Below are positions 6,362 through 12,739 of a stretch of DNA of 12,739 bases, in pieces. Under the pieces are notes generated by a model. The model saw nothing but the letters and a program-made list of their open reading frames with translations, was not told the origin of the DNA and made no database searches. Both the position numbers and the translations under genes were made by a program. Positions within the stretch are counted from its first letter, which is position 1, and the number at the start of each line of letters is the position of its first letter. Where the stretch lies: positions 1 through 12,739 of the forward strand of contig JADFZC010000037.1 in assembly GCA_015232735.1 (NCBI GenBank), given 5' to 3'. This DNA comes from Oligoflexales bacterium. GTDB lineage: Bacteria; Bdellovibrionota; Oligoflexia; Oligoflexales; Oligoflexaceae.

Positions 6362-7960
6362 TTATATAAATATAAAACTCGTATATAAAATGGTCGCAGT
6401 CAGACATACCGGATAAACTAGAGCATATGCAACCGAGGGGACGTCGGAGTCGGATATTTCATTTGCAGTTGCAAGACCCGGTGTGCTTGATGTCCCACCG
6501 CACAGAATTCCCGCAAGATCAAGGAAGTTGATCTTAAAAAGATATCTTCCAATTATGTATATTATTACCATCGGCAGGACTATGATTAACGGGGAAATGA
6601 CGACATAACTGAGGTTTTCTCTTATTGAATCCAGGCTTATTGACATTCCTGTGTTTGTCCCGACCGTTGCCAGGAAAAGTGATAAACCCAGCTCCTTTAG
6701 CAAGCGGTTTGCTGTCTCAGGGATTCTCCAGATTATCCTCCATGTCTTTCCTATCTGGGATAAGATTATCCCTGAAAGAAGAACACCGACAGAGGGGCCG
6801 ATTCTGAAATTTGGCACATTTGGAATGGGCAGCGGAATCATTGCGATGAAAAGGCCAAATAATATGCCCAGCGAAAATGGAACAAAGTCCATCAGACCAA
6901 ATGTCTTTTGGGAGTTCCCTATGAGAGATGTCAATTCAGGCATCTGTTCGTCATAACTGACTATGATGAGACGGTCTCCATATTGTATTCGAAGTTCCGG
7001 GTCAGGACTCAGATCGATATTGCCCCTTCTTACTCGTGTTATATTCGCTCCAAATCGGCCGCTTATATTAATCTGTCTGATAGTCTTGTTTACTATCCTT
7101 CTATTTGTAACCAGCATTGTCTGGATGTGCATGTTGCCAGGCCATTCCATTTCATACTGGATGCAGCTTCCGATAAGGATCTCGGCTTTTTTATGGCATT
7201 CCTTGGGACCTACGATGACAATTTTGTCACCTACATATAATACTGAATTTGCCTTTGGAGAATAAACATGGTTGTGGTGCATGATTCTTGATATGACCGC
7301 GCCATCCAGCATCTCGATAATATTTGATTCGGCTATTGTTTTTCCTTCCAGCGATGGATTTATCACCACATAGACCTGATCGAATATGTCAGGATATATT
7401 TTTTTCTGCCCCTCACGGTGGATCGTCTTTTCATTTTCCATGTTGATCCTGGCCACACGGCGCACGAGATAAAGGAAGAATATTACCATGATGACGCCGA
7501 AGGGATAGGCAAGGCCGAATCCTATGCTTGAAAGGGAGTGTCCGCTTCTGATCCCGCTGCCATTTTTGGCAAGGTCCATTATTGTTGCAAGACCTGAGGT
7601 GTTTGTGAACGAACCGGCAAAAAGCCCGGCTAGAAAAGCGGGATTTATGCTTGTCGTGTATTTCAGTAAAAGTATGACCAGGAAAGCAAGGGTTATCTGT
7701 GCAAGTGCAAGGCCGTTGAAAAGAAGGCCGTTTCGGTTGAAAGCGGCTAAAAATCCAGGCCCAGCCTGTATACCGACTGAAAACATGAAAATTACAAGTC
7801 CTAGATCCCTGTATATTATGGGAAGCTGGAATTTCATGGCCCCTGCACCAATGCCTATGAGAAGAACGGAGGCAATTCCAAGTCCGATTGAACGGATTTT
7901 AATATAGCTTGCGATGTGTCCCAGTGAAAGGATGGTAAACAGGACTATCAGCTCGTTCAT
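6362..7960 (-). CDS. AspT/YidE-type transporter with two TrkA-C (RCK_C) domains
   Basis: A 532-residue inner-membrane protein of the aspartate:alanine exchanger (AAEx) superfamily, which includes AspT and the uncharacterised YidE and YbjL proteins. It has an N-terminal membrane half (about 1-168), two cytoplasmic TrkA-C-like domains (about 190-265 and 278-350) and a C-terminal membrane half (about 355-532). The membrane halves are an internal duplication visible by eye: LGLVIFMFSVGIQAG (53-67) parallels LGLSLFLATVGTNTG (424-438), and GSFTNTSGLAT (116-126) parallels GGTSSTPGLAT (488-498). TrkA-C domains usually bind small ligands and may gate transport. The ATG at 7960 has AAGGG six bases upstream. 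The substrate is unknown. Family knowledge suggests a small organic anion or amino acid, and the adjacent purU raises formate, glycine or another one-carbon-linked solute as candidates, which is only inference. Confidence 0.9.
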   Translation of the reverse strand: MNELIVLFTILSLGHIASYIKIRSIGLGIASVLLIGIGAGAMKFQLPIIYRDLGLVIFMFSVGIQAGPGFLAAFNRNGLLFNGLALAQITLAFLVILLLKYTTSINPAFLAGLFAGSFTNTSGLATIMDLAKNGSGIRSGHSLSSIGFGLAYPFGVIMVIFFLYLVRRVARINMENEKTIHREGQKKIYPDIFDQVYVVINPSLEGKTIAESNIIEMLDGAVISRIMHHNHVYSPKANSVLYVGDKIVIVGPKECHKKAEILIGSCIQYEMEWPGNMHIQTMLVTNRRIVNKTIRQINISGRFGANITRVRRGNIDLSPDPELRIQYGDRLIIVSYDEQMPELTSLIGNSQKTFGLMDFVPFSLGILFGLFIAMIPLPIPNVPNFRIGPSVGVLLSGIILSQIGKTWRIIWRIPETANRLLKELGLSLFLATVGTNTGMSISLDSIRENLSYVVISPLIIVLPMVIIYIIGRYLFKINFLDLAGILCGGTSSTPGLATANEISDSDVPSVAYALVYPVCLTATILYTSFIFI

Positions 7961-8261
7961 AAGAAACCCTTGTCACTAAAAAAAGGCGATGCACAGTTTT
8001 CTCTACCTAATATGGTGACACAACCTTAAGTCCGTATCCATATCTCTAGTGTGTCGATCTGGGAAACCCGGCCTTATTTTTATGGAATTTGTTGGATTTT
8101 TCACTCGTCTTAACAAATTTTGCGAACTATCAAGTCATGGTTGAAAAATAAGCAGGTTGACTTTATTGTCCAGATGCCTAAATGTTCTATATGGAGAAAT
8201 TAGAAAATTTAGGTCAATTTTGCGGAAAAAACGCAGCATTGCAAAGAGAGGGGAGACAAAA
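7961..8261. promoter_or_regulatory. Divergent intergenic region between transporter and second protease
   Basis: These 301 bases should contain the promoters of both divergent genes. I could not identify a convincing -35/-10 pair in either direction; TTGTCC at 8166 with TATATG at 8188 (16 bases apart) is a weak plus-strand candidate. The notable element is the hairpin listed separately at 8176-8214. The protease frame stays open back to 8157, but the hairpin occupies this extension and a good Shine-Dalgarno lies before the ATG at 8262, so it is treated as non-coding. Confidence 0.35.
8176..8214 (+). promoter_or_regulatory. Long imperfect inverted repeat (hairpin or operator)
   Basis: CCTAAAT (8177-8183) pairs with ATTTAGG (8207-8213), and TTCTA (8185-8189) pairs with TAGAA (8201-8205). 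They are separated by one G/A mismatch and closed by an 11-base loop, with an outer G-T wobble at 8176/8214. That is 12 Watson-Crick pairs in a 39-base element, far from the T-rich context of a terminator. It ends 33 bases before the Shine-Dalgarno of the protease gene, so it may be a regulator binding site or an RNA structure in its leader. Confidence 0.5.
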
Positions 8262-9500
8262 ATGTGCAAGTTTATCGGATATATTCTGGTTTTTTTGTTT
8301 TTGACAGTTGGCTGTGGTGATAATGGGAGTCAGGGAAAACCTCACAACATATTCGGCAAGGATGACAGGCGGGACATCTCGAGTAGCGAGTATCCATGGT
8401 CTTCGGTTGGACGGCTTGATTTTGGTTGTACCGGAACTCTTGTCGGCAAAAGGCTGGTACTGGCGGCTGCTCACTGCGTCGTTGACGCGAGGACTGGGCG
8501 TGTCAGGGAGGATATTTCTTTTTTTCGGCCTAATTACAGGAAAAATGAAAGCAATCCGTCATATGGGATAAAACATTTCTGGTATGGAACCCATTCCCCC
8601 GAGGATAGAAGGGACAGGGACTGGGCGGTGCTTCTGCTCGATGCTTCCATAGGCGAAAAATATGGATGGATGGAGGTCTCTTCCGACAACATTTCGGAGA
8701 GTCTGCCAAAGACTGTGAATATTGCCGGATATTCAATGGACAGGCAGTATGGAGAGACGCTTTCTGAACATGCCGGGTGTCAGGTCCTGACCGTTGCGGA
8801 AGGGGGAAGGCTGCTGCACAACTGCGATGGCTCAAGCGGTATTTCCGGAGCCGCATTGTACAGGATGGATGAGGCAAGGTCGAAGGCCGTGGTTTTGGGG
8901 ATAGCTACGGCTGAATATCGCAAGGGATCCCCTGGTTCGGTAGTACGGGATGAGTATTCGCCCGATTATGCGAATGTAGCAATTCCATCTTCAGGTTTTT
9001 ACAAGGCGGTAACCTCACTTCTTGCTTCTGTGGACAATGGTGACTCAGCTCCCGCATTGGAGGATGTTTTTGATGATGAAAACCCCAAATATGGATCGTT
9101 TCAGGATGGTTCGGGATCGATAAACGTAAGGAGTCTGCCTGAGCTTCAGGCAAACGCCCACAGGATAAGCGATGTTACCAGTCAAATGGCTCTCATTGCA
9201 TACTCGTTTACTGTGAGGGATGCACCTGATTTAAGCGTAATGAAAAATATGGCCCGCGAGCTTTATGCTGAATGCGAGGTCATGAATGCCATAGGCAGGG
9301 ACCTTCAAAATAATATAACAAACAATATTCCCTTTTTGATAGTAGAAAGTTACGGCCGGCTTGTCAAAATTTCCGGGAATCTTGCCAAGCATTTGAACGA
9401 CAACAGGGCAAAAGTTCTCCGTTATTTTCCAGATGCGGAGGACAGAATGCGTAATTATCTAGAAGGCGAGTCTTATCTTAAGTATCTTATCTCAAAATAA
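8262..9500 (+). CDS. Glutamyl-endopeptidase-like (S1B) serine protease lipoprotein with extra C-terminal domain
   Basis: A 412-residue envelope protein. It starts with a lipoprotein signal: a hydrophobic stretch at 4-17 ending LTVGC, with C18 the expected lipidated Cys, then a polar linker. The protease domain (about 30-255) resembles V8/glutamyl endopeptidases, with GKDDR at 32-36, EYPWSSVGRL at 43-52 and CTGTLVGKRLVLAAAHC at 56-72. The triad is H71, D120 (DRDWAVLLLD) and S195. The serine loop reads CDGSSGISGAAL, so the usual GDSGGP is replaced by GISGAA. The C-terminal 150 or so residues (about 265-412) match no domain I recognise. They begin acidic and become largely helical, and contain no transmembrane segment. 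The ATG at 8262 has GAGGGGAG six bases upstream, preferable to the longer frame opening at 8157. The gene is divergent from the transporter and converges on the thioesterase with eight bases between. Activity is likely, but the altered serine loop needs testing. Confidence 0.85.
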   Translation: MCKFIGYILVFLFLTVGCGDNGSQGKPHNIFGKDDRRDISSSEYPWSSVGRLDFGCTGTLVGKRLVLAAAHCVVDARTGRVREDISFFRPNYRKNESNPSYGIKHFWYGTHSPEDRRDRDWAVLLLDASIGEKYGWMEVSSDNISESLPKTVNIAGYSMDRQYGETLSEHAGCQVLTVAEGGRLLHNCDGSSGISGAALYRMDEARSKAVVLGIATAEYRKGSPGSVVRDEYSPDYANVAIPSSGFYKAVTSLLASVDNGDSAPALEDVFDDENPKYGSFQDGSGSINVRSLPELQANAHRISDVTSQMALIAYSFTVRDAPDLSVMKNMARELYAECEVMNAIGRDLQNNITNNIPFLIVESYGRLVKISGNLAKHLNDNRAKVLRYFPDAEDRMRNYLEGESYLKYLISK

Positions 9501-9508
9501 AAAATACT

Positions 9509-9916
9509 TTAATCGGCGTTGCTGAGATATTTAGCCCATTTTCTTGAGATTGGGACAAGCTTTCTGGTATTCAGATCCATCAATCCTATAGAGAAAGATG
9601 CTTCACAGCATAATATTTCATGTTCATTATACATTTTCTGGTCGAACCGCCCGATCTTGCCTTTGTACTCAACAAGTTCATTTTCTATTGTGATTTTTTC
9701 CCCTAATCGGAGTTCCTTTCGGAATCGAAGTTTTGCTTCTAGAACAACAGGTGCTACTGCGGTTTTTTTTATATATTCGATATCCACGCCCTGTTGTTCG
9801 CACTGAGCCCATCGGGCCTTTTCGAAGATTATAAGATAGGCGGCATTGTTCATATGACCAAAAAGGTCTATGTTGTTTTTATCAACGGAGGTTTTATATT
9901 GGTAAGATACAGCCAT
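9509..9916 (-). CDS. Hotdog-fold acyl-CoA thioesterase (4HBT/FadM-like)
   Basis: A 135-residue single hotdog-domain protein, predicted to hydrolyse an acyl-CoA (or acyl-ACP) thioester in the cytoplasm. The family signature is at the N-terminus: D17-LFGHMNNAAYL...FEKARW (17-36), with D17, H21, N23/N24, Y27 and E32 in the usual places of the active-site loop and long helix. This form is closest to the FadM-type subgroup among those I can recall. The rest follows the expected strand pattern, with LEAKLRFRKELRLGEKITIE (about 59-78) as central strands. The ATG at 9916 has only a distant AAGG (12 bases). The gene starts 29 bases downstream of the small upstream gene, so the two may share a transcript. 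The acyl substrate is unknown. Confidence 0.88.
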   Translation of the reverse strand: MAVSYQYKTSVDKNNIDLFGHMNNAAYLIIFEKARWAQCEQQGVDIEYIKKTAVAPVVLEAKLRFRKELRLGEKITIENELVEYKGKIGRFDQKMYNEHEILCCEASFSIGLMDLNTRKLVPISRKWAKYLSNAD

Positions 9917-9945
9917 ATTGCATGATCAGCCTTATGATTCCAAAT

Positions 9946-10215
9946 TCAGTCTTGAAGTTTGTTTAAACCATTGTACAGGGCTTCTTTCATATCCTTGGTA
10001 AAGGTTATACCAAGCCCTTCGTATTTCTTACATATCTGATCGACCTCTTTTCTGATCTTGAATTCTTTTAAATTGACAAGATTTTCGTCAGATGCGTTTG
10101 GCTTTTCTGATATTTGAGGCATTTGAATTTCTTCAGAAGACAGGCTGTCAGTTATAAAAAATTTCTTTAATTTACCGAATATACTGCTAATAAATCTGCT
10201 GCTCCATTCCCACAT
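9946..10215 (-). CDS. Hypothetical protein, 89 residues
   Basis: I do not recognise this protein. From the ATG at 10215 it has 89 residues. The first 20 or so (MWEWSSRFISSIFGKLKKFF) are aromatic and basic and could form an amphipathic helix that touches the membrane. A polar, Ser/Glu-rich linker (about 23-45) follows, then a charged helical stretch (about 48-89) with KIRKEVDQICKKYE. There is one Cys and no clear domain. Start: the frame is open to an ATG at 10251, but GGAGG sits eight bases before the 10215 ATG, which makes this start more likely. It precedes the thioesterase gene by 29 bases in the same direction. Its size, ribosome site and spacing suggest a real gene, with no function proposed. 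Confidence 0.6.
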   Translation of the reverse strand: MWEWSSRFISSIFGKLKKFFITDSLSSEEIQMPQISEKPNASDENLVNLKEFKIRKEVDQICKKYEGLGITFTKDMKEALYNGLNKLQD

Positions 10216-10414
10216 GCTTCCATCCTCCACCATCTTCAATTTCAGCATCAAACTCAGTTATATCAAATAAATGCAATCATTTCAGCGCCATAATAAAAAT
10301 CCACTGGTTTTGGGCTCTTATTTTATCGGTATGGCCTGTCAAATCCGCGCCCCGAAAGGGAACGGAGGATATTGTCAAAGCAAAAATAAAGCCATAAATT
10401 GAAATTTGTAATAT

Positions 10415-10428
10415 CTTGAATATTCAAG
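10415..10428. promoter_or_regulatory. Perfect 14-base palindrome, candidate operator
   Basis: CTTGAATATTCAAG is its own reverse complement with no spacer. Palindromes of this size in intergenic DNA are often protein-binding sites. It lies 200 bases upstream of the 89-residue gene and just upstream of a TATAAA (10443-10448) on the plus strand. No regulator gene is nearby to name. Confidence 0.35.
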
Positions 10429-10575
10429 GTAATCAGACAGACTATAAACAGTTCCGGTGAAAAAAATCATTGCAAGCTATATTCCATATTTACACCTGAT
10501 TTCATATATGTTAATCGCATGGTCGCGAACGATCCTACTGGATCAACTATGCATAACATACTCCTCTATTGTTGG

Positions 10576-10609
10576 CGAGGCCGGGGATGTTTAACTTCCC
10601 AAGGGCTCG
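10576..10609 (+). terminator. Terminator-like hairpin, plus-strand orientation
   Basis: The arms CGAG (10576-10579) and CTCG (10606-10609) pair, with inner GG/CC and GGG/CCC segments interrupted by small internal loops. TCATTTTTAATT follows on the plus strand. The T-run lies on the plus side, although the nearest gene (radical SAM, stop at 10630) is on the minus strand. It may be an inefficient minus-strand terminator or may end an unannotated plus-strand transcript. Confidence 0.4.
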
Positions 10610-10629
10610 TCATTTTTAATTGGATATAT

Positions 10630-12252
10630 TCAGGTGCCTTTCATTCTTTCAGGATCAAACCGATTTAAAAATGCATCGCAGACTTTTCTTGAGACTTGGT
10701 GTTCGTAGAGCCTTCCGTTTTCATCGATACCTCTGATTTTGCCGTCATTTAGAAAGAGCGATGTCAGAATGAGTCCACGGTTTAAATTATCCACAGATTT
10801 TAGATCCTCCTGTGGATAGTTTTTATAAAGAGAGGATATCTCAATTCCATTATCGATGATTTGCTTGATAAAATTTATAATCCGGCCGAGTCTGAGCAGG
10901 GTAACGGAATCATCTCTTGTTGTCAGATCTGAGATTGGAAGGGCAGTGGATCTCATTTGGGAGAAATGGAGAGGCAATAGTCCTTTTTTAAGGCAGAGAC
11001 TGTAATCGGCGCTGCCAGGTGCAGGATAAAAGACCGATACGCCAAGCAGCAGTTTTCTCTCGGCAAGGTAGCAAAGATCATCGACTGAATCCTCGGGGGA
11101 CTGATCCGGTGCACCTACGATCATGTATACAACCGCTTTCATGGAATTGAGACCGGCCAGTTCCAGAGCCCTGTCGAGATATGCTCTTTCATCAGTACGC
11201 CTGAACCTTTTCAGCAAATATGTTTTTGAAGATCCGAGAGAAAGATTGAGGATCTTGAATCCGGAGTTTTTCATGGCAAGGACAACTTCTTCGTCCAGCG
11301 TGCGCGGCTGGAGGCCGTTCATGGCCCTTAGTTCTATCTTCCCCGCTGAATAGGTCGAACTGATTTTCTTAAGGATCGTCAAGAACCATGTTTTGTCAAG
11401 AGCCAGATTCTCATCTTCAAAGTCGATAAATCTGGTTTTCTGATTATCGATTTTGAATCTTATCTCATCCCAAACGGATGAGGCGCTCCTTAGCCTGTAG
11501 GGAACACCCGAGGGTCTTCCGATAGAACAGTAGCTGCATTCAAAAGGACATCCGCGGCTTGCAACGACCACGCTCCTTGCGCCATTCTTTTGCCTGTAAA
11601 AGGAGTGAATTACAAGTTCGTCTGCTTCATGAGGCTTTTCATCGAGTTTTTCCTTATAATATGGAATCGATTTTATTACCTCTCTTTCACCTCTTCTGTA
11701 TACAAGTCCAGGTACAGATTCTATGGAAAGCTCCCCTTTCAGCGACTTGAGAAGAGAAGGCATGCAGCCTTCTCCATCCCCTCTTATGACAAAGTCAATG
11801 AAATCATATTTCATGATCTCATCAGGAAGTTCTGTCGGGTGGTGACCTCCAAGTACGATTTTTGCGTCAGGCAGAAACTTCCTGATGGTTCGGGCGCATT
11901 CAATTGCCTCTCCGCTATATGGAGTAAACAGTGAGCTGATACCTGCAAGACGCGGCTTAAGGTCCTTTGTGACTTTGCCTATATGTTCGAAACTGTATCC
12001 AAAATGTTTATAACCATGAAAAAGGCCGATAGGTGAGATGTCGATTTTTCCATAATATGGAAGAAGATAGTTCATTTCTTCAGGGAGATCGATCTTTTTG
12101 GTTTTTGATGTTGCAAGCGCATCGAGAATCGCAATGCTGAATCCCTCCCGTCTTAACGAAGACGCAATGGAGACAAGGCCATATGGATATGTCCTTTTTT
12201 GTGTCAGATAAAAATCCCTTATCGGGGGCTGTATCAATAAAACGTCAAGCAT
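10630..12252 (-). CDS. B12-binding-domain radical SAM protein
   Basis: A 540-residue iron-sulphur enzyme of the BchE-like, cobalamin-binding radical SAM group. The N-terminal B12-type Rossmann domain spans about 1-175 (LLIQPP 5-10, YPYGLVSIASSLRREGF 22-38, VLGGHHPTELPDE 133-145, IRGDGEG 156-162). The radical SAM core begins with RGCPFECSYCS, where C235, C239 and C242 are the CxxxCxxC ligands of the [4Fe-4S] cluster that cleaves S-adenosylmethionine. A later strand-helix segment YMIVGAPDQSPEDSVDDL (about 374) is typical of the core. The DxHxxG motif of base-off B12 binding is absent, as in many members, so cobalamin use is likely but unproven. Such enzymes carry out methylations, cyclisations or rearrangements; the reaction here is unknown. 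The ATG at 12252 has no good Shine-Dalgarno. The gene follows the polymerase gene by 54 bases and may be read through from it. Confidence 0.9.
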   Translation of the reverse strand: MLDVLLIQPPIRDFYLTQKRTYPYGLVSIASSLRREGFSIAILDALATSKTKKIDLPEEMNYLLPYYGKIDISPIGLFHGYKHFGYSFEHIGKVTKDLKPRLAGISSLFTPYSGEAIECARTIRKFLPDAKIVLGGHHPTELPDEIMKYDFIDFVIRGDGEGCMPSLLKSLKGELSIESVPGLVYRRGEREVIKSIPYYKEKLDEKPHEADELVIHSFYRQKNGARSVVVASRGCPFECSYCSIGRPSGVPYRLRSASSVWDEIRFKIDNQKTRFIDFEDENLALDKTWFLTILKKISSTYSAGKIELRAMNGLQPRTLDEEVVLAMKNSGFKILNLSLGSSKTYLLKRFRRTDERAYLDRALELAGLNSMKAVVYMIVGAPDQSPEDSVDDLCYLAERKLLLGVSVFYPAPGSADYSLCLKKGLLPLHFSQMRSTALPISDLTTRDDSVTLLRLGRIINFIKQIIDNGIEISSLYKNYPQEDLKSVDNLNRGLILTSLFLNDGKIRGIDENGRLYEHQVSRKVCDAFLNRFDPERMKGT

Positions 12253-12306
12253 ATTTTAAAATAGTCCGATCCTGCAAAGGTGCAACGAAGGAAGGATTAC
12301 AACAAA

Positions 12307-12739
12307 TCACATGTAATTTCTAGCTTTTTGAAAATTAAAGGAAGGTGAAAACCCATCCCCCTCTTTTGCAGTTGATTTTATCGATATGACCTCTGCCTTA
12401 TCGAGCTTCATTTCAAAAATTCTGCTTACAAGTATCGATTGTCCGCCTTCGGACAGCTGAAGTTTCCCCTGGGCGCAAAGAAAATTCTGCCTGTTTATAA
12501 TGCCCCGATATTTTTCATAAATGTGCGGCGTAAAAACAAGGTTGATGAATCCTTTCTCATCTTCCAGGGTAAAAAAGACCATTCCCTTTGCTGTCGGAGG
12601 AGCCTGTCTGACAAGAACCATACCGAATGTGGTCACAAGGCTTCCATTTTTGAGGGAAAGCAGCAGATCCGATTCTGCAACATCCCGCAAAGGATAAGGG
12701 TAAAACCAATATTCCCGTTTTATAAGTGTTGACGGATGT
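12307..12739 (-). CDS. dnaE2: C-terminal part of DnaE2-type error-prone DNA polymerase III alpha subunit (partial)
   Basis: The reading frame is open from its TGA at 12307 to the right edge, giving 143 visible residues of a protein that begins outside the window. A TTG at 12690 would start a 127-residue protein, but the upstream codons continue without a stop and fit the family (HPSTLIKREYWF...). It is therefore an internal codon. The visible part is the C-terminal OB-fold region: FGMVLVRQAPPTAKGMVFFT then LEDEKGFINLVF is the characteristic pattern of DnaE2 rather than the replicative DnaE1, and the end, KARNYM, resembles the short basic tail of DnaE2. DnaE2 acts with ImuB (and ImuA) in damage-induced mutagenic synthesis. 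If that cassette exists here it lies to the right, upstream of this gene. An ordinary DnaE paralogue is the main alternative. Confidence 0.75.
   Translation of the reverse strand, partial: HPSTLIKREYWFYPYPLRDVAESDLLLSLKNGSLVTTFGMVLVRQAPPTAKGMVFFTLEDEKGFINLVFTPHIYEKYRGIINRQNFLCAQGKLQLSEGGQSILVSRIFEMKLDKAEVISIKSTAKEGDGFSPSFNFQKARNYM

Larger units (their letters stand above)
10216..10629. other. Intergenic region with palindrome and hairpins
   Basis: No protein gene is seen in these 414 bases. Structured elements are: a hairpin TCCG/CGGA plus CCC/GGG with a CGAAA loop at 10344-10366; a perfect 14-base palindrome CTTGAATATTCAAG at 10415-10428; a five-pair hairpin GATCC-TACT-GGATC at 10531-10544; and a terminator-like hairpin at 10576-10609. 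On the minus strand TTGACA occurs twice (10375-10380 and 10337-10342) upstream of the 89-residue gene, but neither is paired with a well-spaced -10. Confidence 0.4.

Noticed and set aside
7524..7907. 127-codon plus-strand frame
   Set aside because: It is antisense to the N-terminal membrane half of the exchanger; its Arg/Pro-rich translation reflects complementary hydrophobic codons.
8157..8261. 35-codon N-terminal extension of the second protease
   Set aside because: It would bury the lipoprotein signal behind a basic segment, contains the hairpin, and a strong ribosome site precedes the ATG at 8262.
8530..8877. 115-codon minus-strand frame, rich in Pro, His and Arg
   Set aside because: It is opposite the triad-bearing protease frame and has the composition typical of an antisense shadow.
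9488..9529. Inverted repeat TATCTCA/TGAGATA spanning the convergent stop codons
   Set aside because: The 7-base arms with a 28-base AT-rich loop and no T-run are too weak to call a bidirectional terminator.
10272..10290. Sigma54-like elements on the minus strand (TGGCGC and TTGCAT)
   Set aside because: The GG and GC dinucleotides are 13 bases apart instead of the required 10.

Overview
The window looks like chromosomal DNA of a Gram-negative bacterium of moderate GC content. Two proteins carry lipoprotein-type signal peptides. A B12-type radical SAM protein, a retinol-saturase-like flavoprotein and a DnaE2-type polymerase tail are also present. This mix is common in Desulfobacterota (the former Deltaproteobacteria), but that placement is an inference from gene content only. 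I see no rRNA, tRNA, CRISPR array, transposase or prophage gene.

Layout, left to right. A terminator-like hairpin lies at 27-48. A CrtI/RetSat-type FAD oxidoreductase (74-1723, minus) is divergent from an OafA-type membrane acyltransferase (2154-3305, plus). The 430-base gap between them holds a promoter, direct repeats and palindromes. The acyltransferase converges on an RluA-family pseudouridine synthase (3308-4183, minus) with only 2 bases between stop codons. A minus-strand run follows, in transcription order: an AspT/YidE-type exchanger (7960 to 6362), purU for formyltetrahydrofolate deformylase (6319 to 5447), and a chymotrypsin-fold protease with a lipobox (5234 to 4485). Divergent from this run is a second trypsin-fold lipoprotein protease of the glutamyl-endopeptidase type (8262-9500, plus), with a long hairpin in its leader. 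It converges on a FadM/4HBT-type thioesterase (9509-9916, minus), which sits just downstream of an unrecognised 89-residue protein (9946-10215, minus). A 414-base intergenic stretch with a palindrome and hairpins precedes the 3' end of a B12-binding radical SAM gene (10630-12252, minus). At the right edge is the C-terminal part of a DnaE2-type polymerase (12307 to beyond 12739, minus).

How the genes work together. Most appear to be independent housekeeping or accessory functions. The only tight functional pair is the exchanger and purU, 42 bases apart, which suggests a shared transcript linking one-carbon metabolism with transport of a small anion. The two envelope proteases flank this pair, differ in active-site type and may be processed differently. 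I found no clear multi-gene novel system. The best leads are the two unusual lipoproteases, the leader hairpin of the second one, the exchanger-purU pair, and a possible plus-strand small RNA at about 10450-10615.
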